A stretch of DNA of 64,000 bases from Mya arenaria. Its lineage: Eukaryota > Mollusca > Bivalvia > Myida > Myidae. Shown piece by piece: positions 11,945 to 24,322 of the stretch. How positions within the stretch are numbered: the stretch's first letter is position 1; each line of letters begins with the position of its first letter. The notes under the pieces were generated by a model. That model worked only from the letters and a program-made list of their open reading frames with translations, was not told where the DNA came from and did no database searches. A program made the position numbers and the translations under genes. Where the stretch lies: contig NC_069124.1 of NCBI RefSeq assembly GCF_026914265.1, forward strand, positions 85,398,915-85,462,914, given 5' to 3'.

Positions 11945-13800
11945 TTTACTGTATTTCGTTCTGTGTGGAAAAAATACACAACATAAGTCGAACACAATAT
12001 ACAGTCTCGTTGTCATGACATATGTGAGCAACTGGAGCAGCCATCACCTAATACGTCATTTTTTTCAAATATCGAAAAAATAGTTTTTAGGGCGCTTTTT
12101 TAGGGGCGCTTCTATAATGGGGGGGGGGGGTATCTATACTATAGAATCACGATGAATTATGGACGACGATCGACACACAACGGTCTCGTTTGGATCACAA
12201 AACTCACAAATAACATTTTTCATAAAATTATGAAAAACACATGAACACGAATTGCACAAACCAAATGTGTAAAATGTGTATTGTAAAGCACTGGGTCTGT
12301 ATTACAGAAACATCTTAACAAGTTTTTAACTTAAGTGTAAAATTTGGAATTATTATATTTCTTTAAAATTCTTGAAAAAGTGATCATAAATTTCACAATT
12401 GATGAAAAATGTTTTTAAACTCATGACGTAAATGGGGATGTACATTAAAGATAAATGCGGACTAAGCCTCTAAGTCTGCGGGAATGCCCGCAACTGGTTA
12501 TTTCAGGAGAATGTTTGGAACAATTACAGGGCTATTAAATCTCATACAAACACATGCTCACAGCAATATGATTGATCAGGACATTTCGAAATGGAAATTG
12601 TATCAAGGGAGTAGTGTCCACAAGTAAATGAACGTATTACATGAATTTAAGGTCAATATAATGCCATTTTTAAACTATCGTTTTTGTCGTAAAAGTAATT
12701 CTTTTCAGGCTAATGAGCAATCCTGTATAAAGTGCTTTGGAATGTAATTTAGAAACTAAACATGATTTTTGCATAAAACCCTTCAATGTGTTTGAAACGT
12801 TCAGCTATTTGCACTCAATTGCATGCGAGCTGTTGTGTTTTATGATTTAGAGGACTACGACCGTCATTAGCGAACTGTTACACATTTTCCGCTGTTGTTT
12901 TTATTCTAAAGTATAAAATACTTCACCAAAAATTGTAAATGCTGTTTATAGTATATGAATGGAAACAATTTATCAAAAGCGAAAGGAAAATAATCCCGAT
13001 GCTACGCTGGAATGTGGGATAAACCGGACACCCAGAGGAACCCCACATCGGCTTGGTGACCATAAACCAAACTCACATACGCCCAGGTCCGAAAGCGAAC
13101 CCGGTCATTGCGTTGCCTCGCTGACATATAAATTTAAGTGATCATATGTACCCAACTACAAAAAATATATTTTCAAAATGTCATCCCTAACTTCATTCAG
13201 TGAGCGTAACCCAGTGTCCAACTTTTAGAAAAAAAAGACGTTCACCGTCCGTATTCGATCGTAAAGTACATGTATTTAAGTTTTAAATGTTAATAGGATT
13301 GGTTTGCTTAGAGTTAATATCCTTATCAACGATTGTTACGGCAACTATGGGGTGATATTTCGTTAACAAATTTAAGCCCCCTAGCCAACATTGTGTTCAC
13401 TGGCCGTTCCAAGGCGGTAACCCCAACACTTATTAATAAGGATATTTTAATATTTATACCTATGTTAGCGTAATATGCGCCTGTTGTATAATAACCTCTA
13501 TGATCCGTGTGTCTTTTAACACTATTACTGTCATTTTTTTATACTGGGACCGCCTCTGTAACTTTCATAGTGTTATTGCCCCATATGCCAAACTTTAACT
13601 CAAACCGCCGAACCTATATCAGCAATTTAGATAGAAATTTCAAAACGTTTTCATCCAACGCCTATTCAATACAAGTGTAGATAAAAACCTTTACATATCT
13701 AGAGTCAGCTTCATAAACCGTGATGATTTATCCCGTGCATATATCCCCACACAATACATGAAAGCTTGTTGAGCTAAAATCATCTTTTCGCCGCCAACCA
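11945..13800. other. Gene-free AT-rich region 5' of nAChR
   Basis: Contains the presumed promoter and 5' UTR of the receptor gene but no clear TATA box. A homopolymer G tract lies at about 12,119-12,130. A short GC-richer patch at 13,010-13,130 has no recognisable family. No coding exon could be supported. Confidence 0.4.
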
Positions 13801-13807
13801 AACAGTG

Positions 13808-14060
13808 GATCTGTGGTCTAGTGGTAACACACTTGACTGACAATCCAGGGGTCGCAAACCCGGCCGCAACACTAAAACAAATAGTAATCCGTTTCCGGAA
13901 GGGAAGTTAAATTGTTACAGTTCTATACACACGTGCACGTTAAAGAACCAGGGTAGCTCTAACTAAAAAAAGTAAAACGACTAACAGTCTTATCGGAGCA
14001 CTCGTCGAAAAAATCAAGGCCCAAGTGCGAGTATAAATAAGGTCCATACCACCACCAACC
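13808..14060 (+). mobile_element. tRNA-derived SINE candidate
   Basis: At 13,810-13,870 an A-box-like TGGTCTAGTGGTAACACAC is followed about 25 nt later by a B-box-like GGTCGCAAACCCG, the arrangement of an internal Pol III promoter in a tRNA head. The body contains gtgcacgttaaagaacc near 13,934, then cttatcggagcactcgtcg. The end is not clearly defined and no target-site duplication was found. It could also be a decayed tRNA gene joined to unrelated sequence. Confidence 0.5.
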
Positions 14061-15955
14061 AAACAGCTAGTCTTCTCGCTCGTCTGCTAAAATCTAATAA
14101 CCAGGAATTTCTTCGAAACACTACTTAAAATGATAGCTCTGCACTTTCACAGTTGTCAAATTTATTAATGTGCGAAAGATCTTGGAATATTAGATTACAG
14201 TCGTTAGAAAGCGAAGATTTTGGATGACAAACGAACAAAATGAGTCTGGGAATCTTATAGGAAGGTCTACAAGTGGTAATTATGGCAGACAACAGGAAAC
14301 AAATTATTTTCACCCTCTATCTCACTCAAACACATGTTCACTTCGTTACCGCGTCATACAACCAACATCATCAAATCGTTACGTCGTATAGTACACCACA
14401 GAATATTTGAATGCAAAAGTACATAGAAACAATTTCTAAATGGTTACTGATAACTATGTGTGTTTTTAATTAAATTTACGATCAACTTTCTAAATGATGA
14501 CGCGAATGTTTCTCGGCAAGCCAGCGCGCATGTGCGAACCGCAGAATAACCAATTAAAAAACAACCAATTGATGATTGAATTTTGTCGGTAATTTTCACC
14601 AGCAGCTTTGTTAATTATTTAGATATAAAGAATGATAAAAAATAATTAGCAAACATGATATTTTTGTTTGAAAATCATTTCACATTCTCCTCTTCCTATT
14701 ATATTCTAGATAAATTCATAATATTGTCTTTTGACTGCATCGTTCAGTAGCCAATGTAAGATTTTTGTTTGTTTGGTGGTTGCCAAATTAAGCACTTATA
14801 ATTAGCAATTAATGCATGTCAGCCCTTAATACATGAAATAGCGTTCCGTTTCGTCTTTAGTTCAGTTGGATTTTGTACAATTAAACAAATGTAGGCATTT
14901 CTGGTTTTGCATGTACGTTGCAACATAATGTTCCCGTGACTGAATCATATGTGAATGTGTGTGTTAATAATGTAACTGGGCTAGTTCTGTGCCTGTTCAT
15001 GCGCGTTTGATTCAATTCTCAGATACATCATGAAAAAGGCGTGAATACAAAGTGATGTCAATAAAATGCTTCTATATTTACTGGTTTGTTCTATTCTTGG
15101 TTTTATCTATTCACGGGACATGGCACAAACTATTAAAATTTCAGGCAGGAAACACAATTTTGTTACGTGTCTAAAATATATTCAAAGTAAATTTAAATAA
15201 GTTAACAATGGTACCCATCAGATATGATGTAAATGAGAAGTCAATATAAAATTCACTTCCAACTAAAAGTACAGTCTTCTACCATGGTAAGTTCGAGCGT
15301 ATTTAATCTTTATACACTAGTGTGCGTTTTTTCCAAATATCTAAGTCCTTGTGGTTCACCTACAGGCACAAATGATACAGACACCTCTTATTAACTATGC
15401 GGTGTGTCTACCCGACATAACGACAGCTTTTGTCCCCTACACGGTGTGTCTACCAATCATTCACATCAGAAAGAAACAACGGTCGGGGCACTTTGTTTTA
15501 CATACACTTCATTCAGCTGAGAATGATCAAGATCATGGGAATACTGAATCAAACAAAACGTTTGTTGGCTTATGAAAGATTGCTCGCAAAACAAACGACA
15601 CTTCATCCTAGGGACGGTTTGTTTGCTTTTGTTCAATTGAATTGAAACATTCTGTTTACAAGAAAGAACAGCATCTTATGGAAGGAACACAATAATTAAC
15701 TGATCACGGCCGAATTGCAATTCGCTGGAAATGTTTTAAGGGCCTTCCACAGTGCAAAAGTGGCTTGGGAAGGCAAACAATTAAACTGTTTCAATAGTTC
15801 ATGTTTGAGTAAGTTTAGAGGGGAAAACTCGTCAGTAAAACATACATCTTTTGCAACACGTTTTGGTTAATAAGGGGTTGACCAAATTTTGTGAATGAAG
15901 AATTTATCAGTTTTGGAATCTTAAATAATTTTCCTATTTTTGGAAAAGCCTGTTG
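14061..15955. other. No recognisable gene
   Basis: AT-rich intergenic DNA. Overlapping 71-75-codon frames at 15,351-15,645 contain two copies of a short segment with gtgtctacc but have no family motif. Nothing else is supportable. Confidence 0.4.
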
Positions 15956-15966
15956 ACAATACAAAA

Positions 15967-16030
15967 ATGTGTGCGTGTGTGTGTGTGTGAGAGTGCGTGT
16001 GTGTGCGTGCGTGCGTGTGTGCGTGTGTCA
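15967..16030. repeat. (TG)n / (TGCG)n microsatellite
   Basis: A run of alternating purine-pyrimidine, mostly gtgtgt and gcgtgcgtg. It sits just before the 67-bp array. Confidence 0.85.
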
Positions 16031-16079
16031 AAATGTCACAGACTTACCACTTTACTAAGTCCCGTGGTTTCCAAAAGTT

Positions 16080-16605
16080 ACAAACTGTTTTACACAGACC
16101 CTACCCAATATCGCTGTCCTGCATGGACGATGAGTGGACAGACCTACGCTGTTTTACACACACACCCTACCCAATATCGCTTGTCCTGCACGGACGATGA
16201 GTGGACAGACCGACGCTGTTTTACACACACCCTACCCAATATCGCTGGTCCTGCACGGACGATGAGTGGACAGACCGACGCTGTTTTACACACACACCCT
16301 ACCCAATATCGCTGGTCCTGCACGGACGATGAGTGGACAGACCGACGCTGTTTTACACATACACCCTACCCAATATCGCTGGTCCTGCACGGACGATGAG
16401 TGGACAGACCAACGCTGTTTTACACACACACCCTACCCAATATCGCTGGTCCTGCACGGACGATGAATGGACAGACCGTCGTTGTTTTACACACACACCC
16501 TACCCAATATCGCTGGTCCTGCACGGACGATGAGTGGACAGACCGACGTTGTTTTACACACACACCCTGCCCAATATCGCTGGACCTGCACGGACGATGC
16601 GTCAG
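16080..16605. repeat. 67-bp tandem array, about 8 copies
   Basis: The unit contains ctgttttacacacacaccct, acccaatatcgctggtcctg and cacggacgatgagtggacag. Successive copies differ by one or two bases (gacgct/gtcgtt, atgagtgg/atgaatgg). 67 is not a multiple of three, so each frame cycles, giving the overlapping 66-148-codon frames. I call no gene. Confidence 0.93.
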
Positions 16606-18050
16606 CACGGTGATCAAGGAGACACCAACGCCAATTGTCTGTAAGGAGATTAATGATCTATGTTTATACACCATCAAATCCCGCACATCCACTCTGCACG
16701 TGGCTGGGATACGAAGAAGCACCATGAGGATTGAAATCTGGAAATATCCATTACGACGTGCACAAGTCACCCTTATGCGTTTTCAAAGATTCATCTACAT
16801 GTAGTTGAACTTCTGGATTCTCGAAAGCCATCGAAATCCAGACCGTACAAGTGCCAGAATGATAGCCTCGGATGGTCTCCAACAACTAATAATAACTAGA
16901 AACGCCACAATGCGATGAATCAAGTGCAAGCAGTGACATTGACCTTAACTTTGTTCATACCAATCATAAATACAATTAGGGGCAGGAAACGTGTCAAATT
17001 GCCTGTGGGTTGAGTCGTTATCAAAATACTACCAACACTCAGCCAAGTCCATTACCCGGGTGACCGTCTCACTGGCCTGTCAAAATTCCGTCTATCGGTG
17101 TCCAATGTCCTTTAGACCCACGGGTCAAAACGTTAATAGGTCAAATGGATACCATATTTCATTAAAATATTTTGTTTCGAACTTATTATTGAGAAAAAAT
17201 GTTTTTTATTCTACGTTAAGTAACATTGGATTTGATCTTGACCATGACTCACCGGTCCATAGACAATCTCCACATGAGATTTCTACATACCAATTTTTAT
17301 CACTTTACTTTAATCCTAACTTAAGCGTTCAGTAGCATCGATCTTGACGCACTGAGCTCAAATGCATTCCCAAGGTACGTCTATTATATACGTTAGCTAC
17401 TTAACAAGTTCCATCATACATCAATTCTAAGTAAAGTTGTCGCGCGGAAACTGCCATTTTGACGCCGACATCCTCATTCCAGTGACCCGGTTTTCGTTGG
17501 ATTACTATTTCGACTGGTCAGTTTTACTATTTCGACTGGTCAGTTTTACTATTTCGACTGGTCAGTTTTACTATTTCAAGAAAACGAATCCTTGTATAAC
17601 ATATGCAAGAAGGGTTTTTTTCTCCGCAAAATCGGTATGCGTGAGTTATGTGAGCATTTATCTATTGTATTTATCTACGAAAACCGCAATGTATTGTTTC
17701 AATGAATAATGATGTTTAACAAAACCGTTATGTTTAAGGAAGTGGATGTACATGTTTGTATACGGTTATGGGTTGTCAAAAGGTATCGTTGTTTTATTTT
17801 CAATTACTGTTATTATGAAGGTAGTTTAAAACAAACAAACTACCCTGTTATGAATAAGGTGGTGGATATTCGACTATAATCGTTATGTATTTATACGTAG
17901 TGGGAATATATGTTATACAATAATCGCTATGTGTGTTCGGTGTTTGTATTTTTGTGTTGGCCAAAGACAATCGAGGATTTTTCAAGTTTTCTTTTTGTTA
18001 CTTAGATCGTTTCCACCAAGGCTTACTTGTTCAAACCATGTCAGAAGTAA
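16606..18050. other. No recognisable gene; small 22-bp triplication
   Basis: Mostly unique sequence. At about 17,506-17,575 the 22-bp unit tttcgactggtcagttttac (plus ta) occurs three times in a row. Open frames at 16,991-17,335 and 17,437-17,709 lack family motifs. Confidence 0.45.
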
Positions 18051-18058
18051 AGATAGCA

Positions 18059-18502
18059 TTTTCTCCCACCTCAGATAAGTAAATGCAATAATTTAACCAT
18101 GCTAGAAATTCTTATCTTGCCCACGGGCGAAGATTAAATGCTCGTATGGAACTCCTTTTTAATGGTCACCACATTGTAATTACCCCCCTTGTTGAAGACT
18201 GTCGTCTGTAGCATCATGGAAACCTTGTCTTGTGGCAATGTTTAGAACGCTAATTAATTATTTCTCGCTTCAAATGTCACCATAAACCAGTTTGCACGCA
18301 CCTATCAAAATATTATGCTTCACTCTCCTTAGAACTATTTAAAGACCGATTTGGATATTAACATAATCTAAATCACTGCGCGCATATCAATGACAACCAC
18401 GAATTATCGCATATGCATACGCAATTATTTTCACTAAGCACAAAAGAGTTCCAGCAAAAAATACATTTTTACTTAATTTTGTTTAACTGAGGTGGGAGAA
18501 AA
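18059..18502. mobile_element. MITE with 15-bp perfect terminal inverted repeats
   Basis: TTTTCTCCCACCTCA at 18,059-18,073 is the exact reverse complement of the sequence at 18,488-18,502. The element is 444 bp with no coding capacity. It is flanked by AGCA at 18,055-18,058 and 18,503-18,506, a possible 4-bp target-site duplication. The superfamily is not assigned. Confidence 0.72.
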
Positions 18503-19515
18503 AGCATCTACCACAGCCGCTCGTGTAAGTTAGGTTCATCCCGACTCTCGCGCAGGGTGTTTTGTGGAATCTCGGTAAACCTCGTTTCCGCAAAACAACC
18601 TACGCTCGGGTCGGAATTAACCTATCTTACACTCTCGGCCATAGAAGATACTTATATACTCGATGTTTGCATTTGTGTGTTGGCCAATAACATGACAAAT
18701 GAGACGTTCGTAAATTTCGCTCCTTTGCCCTCCGTTTGCACGATTGCGTTGAATACGATCATTTAACATGCCTGCAATTCTGTAGTGTTCTTACTACTTT
18801 TTATTGGCAATGCCATGGACAGATTTAATCTGAAACAAGATTGTAGCCTGAGAGACAGCAATATCTCACGGCGCTTTGAAATTACAAACACAAAATGAAA
18901 GAGTATGAGTTTATATGAATGTAATTCCCAAACATATTGTCTGCTCTGTATTTGTGGGGCTAGATGCACAGTAGTTCTCAAGTTGAAACTGGAGGCTCAA
19001 TCTTTGGACCTAAGCGTGTGACCTTGACATTGGACCGACATAGGTTCTGGACTTCGTGTCACTGACCTGATCGTTTGACCAAACTTTGATGAAAATCCTT
19101 CAAGGCTTGTAAAAGATATGAGCCGGACACGATCAGACGGACAGACGGAGGACATCTGCTATGACGACGGGATATATAGAGATATTGAGATATATAGCTA
19201 TTGTGGCCTGAACAGCTCAGCTGATACTGTGGTTTTATAGTGTAAATATAACAAACCATATAACACTATCAAACAATATTTGAACCATATAGCAGCACTA
19301 CTTTTCAGATCTATTTTGAACTTGTTGTTTCTGAATGGCAACATATTTATACAGGGTCACTGAGTTATAAACGAGACCGTTGTCTCTGAGAAGATAGCAC
19401 GTCAAGTTCATGTTAGTTATTAATTGATAACATCTACGTATTGCTTATTACATGTAGCTGGCAGGTGTCAAAAAATCTTCAGTGCATAAGTAAACACCGA
19501 ATTCTTGGAAGGCGA
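18503..19515. other. Intergenic, with a possible relic of a pearl/Helentron-like repeat
   Basis: Around 18,985-19,165 the text resembles the core language of such elements (gaccttgac, agacggacagacgg) but no ends are visible. A 69-codon frame at 18,557-18,766 has no recognisable family. Confidence 0.3.
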
Positions 19516-19519
19516 AGGG

Positions 19520-19674
19520 GCGAAGGAGCGAAAGTACGAACATACAAAGGCGAAGGATGGAAGACACGAAGGCTAAGTCACGAAATTACGAAATACGAGC
19601 GTCTTCGCCTTCGTGTCTTCGCTCTTGAGCATTCGTGACTTCGCCGTCATCACTTCGCTTCTTCGCTCCTTCGC
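19520..19674. repeat. CGAAG-rich foldback (inverted repeat)
   Basis: GCGAAGGAGCGAA at 19,520-19,532 is the exact reverse complement of TTCGCTCCTTCGC at 19,662-19,674. The interior is a further series of imperfect cgaag / cttcg arms (for example gacacgaagg against ccttcgtgtc). It looks like a foldback MITE or a simple-sequence palindrome. Confidence 0.65.
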
Positions 19675-21084
19675 ATAAGGGCAAAATCACAATGGCCCTT
19701 ACGGAACACCATAGTAATTTGTAAGGTTCATGCAGATTCTGTTTAGTATAGGGTAGCGGGTATTCATGTTTTTCAACATGTTAAGTATTCAAGACTGAGC
19801 AAGTATTACGGTCTCATGTCAAAGAACTAGTATGACGCTCAACCGTTCTTGTATTTTTAAATAAAGTTGAATTATAAACCACACATCATAAGAACAGATA
19901 TTACAGTTTAACAACAACTTACAAGACAGCGTCCTATATAAATGTAATGATATTGTTGACATCCTGGAAGCGAGCATCAACATCCACCAAATTGAATAAC
20001 GTGCATGACAGCATGTAAAGAACGGACGATATTTTCCAGGCTTTGGTAACGAAATTACAGGCAAAGAAATTTAAGGATAGACCATTAGCCTGATAAACAT
20101 CTGATTGATGGGGTAAAGTATAATATCATTGTCTCAAACTCTTGCCGTTTAATACGACTAATATGTTTTATCCAGACTTGGTATTAAATCTTACAAATGG
20201 ATATCTGTTATATCTTCATTGGATCTTGTGAGTTTTCTGTATGCACAACATTTATGATAAGAATCATTTTGTGCTTTAAGAACGCTCTGACACGATCAAT
20301 TCAAATGTTTAAAACCCCGAAAACGTAAATGAAGTTAGAATTGTGATGTTGCCTGAATTGAGATGAAAGTTACCAACGAATTTGCGTTTATATTGTATAC
20401 TATTATATTGCATGTAGTTGCTGGCACTCAATGAATCACTCATTATTCTGTCTATAGATGTCCAATGCGATGGATGGATGGACACGAAAAGCGTGGTTAT
20501 TCCTACATGGTCAACCTACCGGCCGGACAATACGTCGTTTGGCCGCTCAAAGAGACAATCACCGCGATTGTCTGCGAGGAGAGGAAGTCATTATGATTGT
20601 ATCAGGACATCTGGAGTTGACGGGGGAACTTGTTATGCTGTTGTTTCCAGAAATGTAGTAAATTTAATGATATATGATGCCATTTAAAACCGAACCATAT
20701 GTTTGAGCAAAATTAAACTCTTCTAGCAATATCTGAGCACCGTTCTTCAATGAAACCATAGGGAACCTTATCTTGTGTCATTTTAGTACATTATGTGTGA
20801 CACGCACGCGGCATTCCTGCACTGACTGTACTGCTGAATAGTTTATATTTGATAAGAATGTAATTGCACTGCATCTACAGTACGTGAACACCTGAAAGGT
20901 GTTGTTGTACCGAATATAGTTGCAATAGTTATCAGTTGTGTACCATGTATGCTAGTGGGGTCCCTTGATTTTCGTTTGTACATTAACTCCCATACAGGAA
21001 CGGTAACTAGTAGGCGGAGCTTTACCGTTCATTAACTAGCGGGTGGATACATTTACAACGTTATTTACTTTGCACGCTAGTAGT
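19675..21084. other. No recognisable gene
   Basis: Unique AT-rich sequence. Frames at 19,819-20,064 (-) and 20,418-20,687 (+) show no domain or splice structure that would support a gene. Confidence 0.4.
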
Positions 21085-22715
21085 TAGAACCTCTCCTTGA
21101 CAACATGGTACAGCATGGTACAACATGGTACAGCATGGTACAAGAAGACACCAACTACTCGATCTCCTTGACAACATGGTACAGCATGGTACAAGAAGAC
21201 ACCAACTACTCGATCTCCTTGACAACATGGTACAGCATGGTTCAAGAAGACACCAACAACTCGATCTCTTTGACAACATGGTACAGCATGGTACAAGAAG
21301 ACACCAACTACTCGATCTCCTTGACAACATGGTACAGCATGGTACAAGAAGACACCGACAACTCGATCTCCTTGACAACATGGTACAGCATGGTACAAGA
21401 AAATACCGACAACTCGATCTCCTTGACAACATGGTACAGCATGGTACAAAAAGACACCAACTACTCGATCTCCTTGACAACATGGTACAGCATGGTACAA
21501 GAAAATACCAACTACTTGATCTCCTTGACAACATGGTACAGCATGGTACAAGAAAATACCGACTACTCGATCTCCTTGACAACATGGTACAGCATGGTAC
21601 AAGAAAAATACCGACTACTCGATCTCCTTGACAACATGGTACAGCATGGTACAAGAAGACACCAACTACTCGATCTCCTTGACAACATGGTACAGCATGG
21701 TACAAGAAGACACCGACTACTCGATCTCCTTGACAACATGGTACAGCATGGTACAAGAAGACACCGACTTCTCGATCTCCTTGACAACATGGTACAGCAT
21801 GGTACAAGAAAATACCGACTACTCGGACACCAACTACTCGATCTCCTTGACAACATGGTACAGCATGGTACAAGAAAATACCGACTACTCGATCTCCTTG
21901 ACAACATGGTACAGCATGGTACAAGAAAATACCGACTACTCGATCTCCTTGACAACATGGTACAGCATGGTACAAGAAAATACCGACTACTCGATCTCCT
22001 TGACAACATGGTACAGCATGGTACAAGAAAATACCAACTACTCGATCTCCTTGACAACATGGTACAGCATGGTACAAGCAAATACCGACAACTCGATCTC
22101 CTTGACAACATGGTACAGCATGGTACAAGAAAATACCAACTACTCGATCTCCTTGACAACATGGTACAGCATGGTACAAGAAAATACCGACTACTCGATC
22201 TCCTTGACAACATGGTACAGCATGGTACAAGAAAATACCAACTACTCGATCTCCTTGACAACATGGTACAGCATGGTACAAGAAAATACCAACTACTCGA
22301 TCTCCTTGACAACATGGTACAGCATGGTACAAGAAAATACCGACTACTCGATCTCCTTGACAACATGGTACAGCATGGTACAAGAAGACACCAACTACTC
22401 GATCTCCTTGACAACATGGTACAGCATGGTACAAGAAAATACCAACTACTCGATCTCCTTGACAACATGGTACAGCATGGTACAAGAAAATACCAACTAC
22501 TCGATCTCCTTGACAACATGGTACAGCATGGTACAAGAAAATACCAACTACTCGATCTCCTTGACAACATGGTACAGCATGGTACAAGAAAATACCGACT
22601 ACTCGATCTCCTTGACAACATGGTACAGCATGGTACAAGAAAATACCAACTACTCGATCTCCTTGACAACATGGTACAGCATGGTACAAAAAGACACCAA
22701 TTACTCGAGCCCTTG
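21085..22715. repeat. 51-bp minisatellite, about 32 copies, open on both strands
   Basis: The unit contains ccttgacaacatggtacagc, atggtacaagaaaataccga and ctactcgatct. Because 51 is 17 codons, frames stay open on both strands: 581 codons on minus with repeat GDRVVGIFLYHAVPCCQ, 550 on plus with NTDYSISLTTWYSMVQE. Units fall into two types (gaagacacc and gaaaatacc), crossed with aac/gac variants. One interruption at about 21,823-21,835 and one extra A near 21,605 shift the frame. Units are very similar, which suggests recent expansion. No flanking exon, splice site or biased codon use supports translation. Confidence 0.95.
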
Positions 22716-23895
22716 ATTGAAATGACACACTCACGCTGTTCAAGCGCTCATACATAGTTTCAATAATTCGGGTTGTATGTGCAGTAACTTTTATTTTTAC
22801 ACACATTAGTGCCTTTTAACAATTTATTTGTCAGTTAGCTGGTAGAAATGTTTTACCTTCTTTTCCTGAACAGACATTTTGCTTAAATAGTATTTCATTT
22901 GTTTATTGTTTATAGAAAAAAAATCTGTAGAACATAATTATAATGTTGCTGTTTTAATACCACTCAGCAACAATTCATTCTGAATTACATAATAGAGGTT
23001 ACACAGTTAATACAAACTTCATTAAAATAAACTTCATTAAAATAGACAGTACCACTATCAGTTGTTACCTTATCGATGACGACAAATTCCAGAATCACAA
23101 TACTCTATTTTCCAAGCGAACACTACGTATGTTGTCCAGATTCTGGCTTATTGGCTGCGGTGTTAGCTCCAGCGCGATATATCGGGGACCACGGATCGCC
23201 TGTGCCTCTCGCGCAGTTTTCTTTATTGTCTCATTTAATTTCACTTATCTATCAAGACTTGGATACAAGTATAATCATTCTATAGGATTTGGGTAAAATG
23301 TAATGAAAATAATTCATTTAATAAATGGTCTTTCTAGGTACAGGCCAGCTGTTCTATTTATAATACTGAAGAAATCTGACCGAGCTCTGTACTGTATCCG
23401 TTACAATTCAATTTTAATCATGTAAATATATCTTCTTACAAGAACGCCTGATAACACTTTCTTGAACTTATTCAAATTCAAAAGAATTCCCGGTATTGAA
23501 CTTAATTATTATATTGTAATCTAGATCTTACTTTCAAACAACAATGTCATTATGAAGCTGATCTGATTTTCCGGACTGAATAGGCGATATTCAGTGACTG
23601 TTCTGGTAAAATAAATGTGCGGTTCCATTTGTAAAATATTCTAATGAGAACCCTCCAGTCACGCAATAGCATTCTATTGAATACCCCGTGCTCACATGTT
23701 AATAAGGAGAACGATTCAATAAAACACATCAAAGAAACGAACTATTCGAATTAAACTAATTTCACTACTTAAACTCAGAGTGTAAGCGTGTCCAGGAGAT
23801 ACCAGTTGATCATGGTACAGAAGAACGCCATCATAACTCTATGAAAGAATTCACATTGTGTATGTTAATGCTGCTACTGGTGTCGTTCAAGGACG
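22716..23895. other. No recognisable gene
   Basis: AT-rich intergenic DNA between two arrays. A 69-codon plus-strand frame at 23,076-23,285 and a 60-codon minus-strand frame at 23,550-23,732 have no supporting features. Confidence 0.4.
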
Positions 23896-23897
23896 AC

Positions 23898-24186
23898 GCA
23901 ATGTCATACACGCGTCACAATGCCATACACGCGTCACAATGTCATACACGCGTCCTAATGTCATACACGCGTCCTAATGTCATACACGCGTCCTAATGTC
24001 ATACACGCGCCATAATGCCATACACGCGCCATAATGTCATACACGCGTCACAATGTCATATACGTGTCATAATGTCATACACGCGTCATAATACCATACA
24101 CGCGTCACAATGCCATACACGCGTCACAATGTTAAACACGCGTCACAATGGCATGCACGCGTCACAATGGCTTGCACGCGTCTACA
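23898..24186. repeat. 19-bp array with repeated ACGCGT
   Basis: About 15 copies of gcgtcacaatgtcatacac, many containing ACGCGT (or ACGCGC). The array begins about 60 nt past the candidate poly(A) signal of the MSP130-like gene on the minus strand, so it probably lies just outside that transcript. Confidence 0.9.
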
Positions 24187-24243
24187 CGCAGTCAGGTCTC
24201 ACTTTCATATTGAACAACTGATCACATCGTATATATTGCAACT

Positions 24244-24249
24244 TTTATT
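24244..24249 (-). terminator. Candidate poly(A) signal of the MSP130-like gene
   Basis: AATAAA on the minus strand, about 75 nt downstream of the stop codon at 24,323-24,325. Confidence 0.55.
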
Positions 24250-24322
24250 TCCCGAAAAAAATGCACATTTAAGCGGGCAGGAGAAGCAGATCCGCCCACC
24301 AACAACCGACGTGCAGGGATCA

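Noticed and set aside
15351..15645. Two overlapping 71-75-codon frames
   Set aside because: No motif, no acceptor/donor context, compatible with chance in AT-rich DNA.
16420..16770. 116-codon minus-strand frame with hydrophobic segments
   Set aside because: Half is the 67-bp array; the rest has no domain and no supported splice sites.
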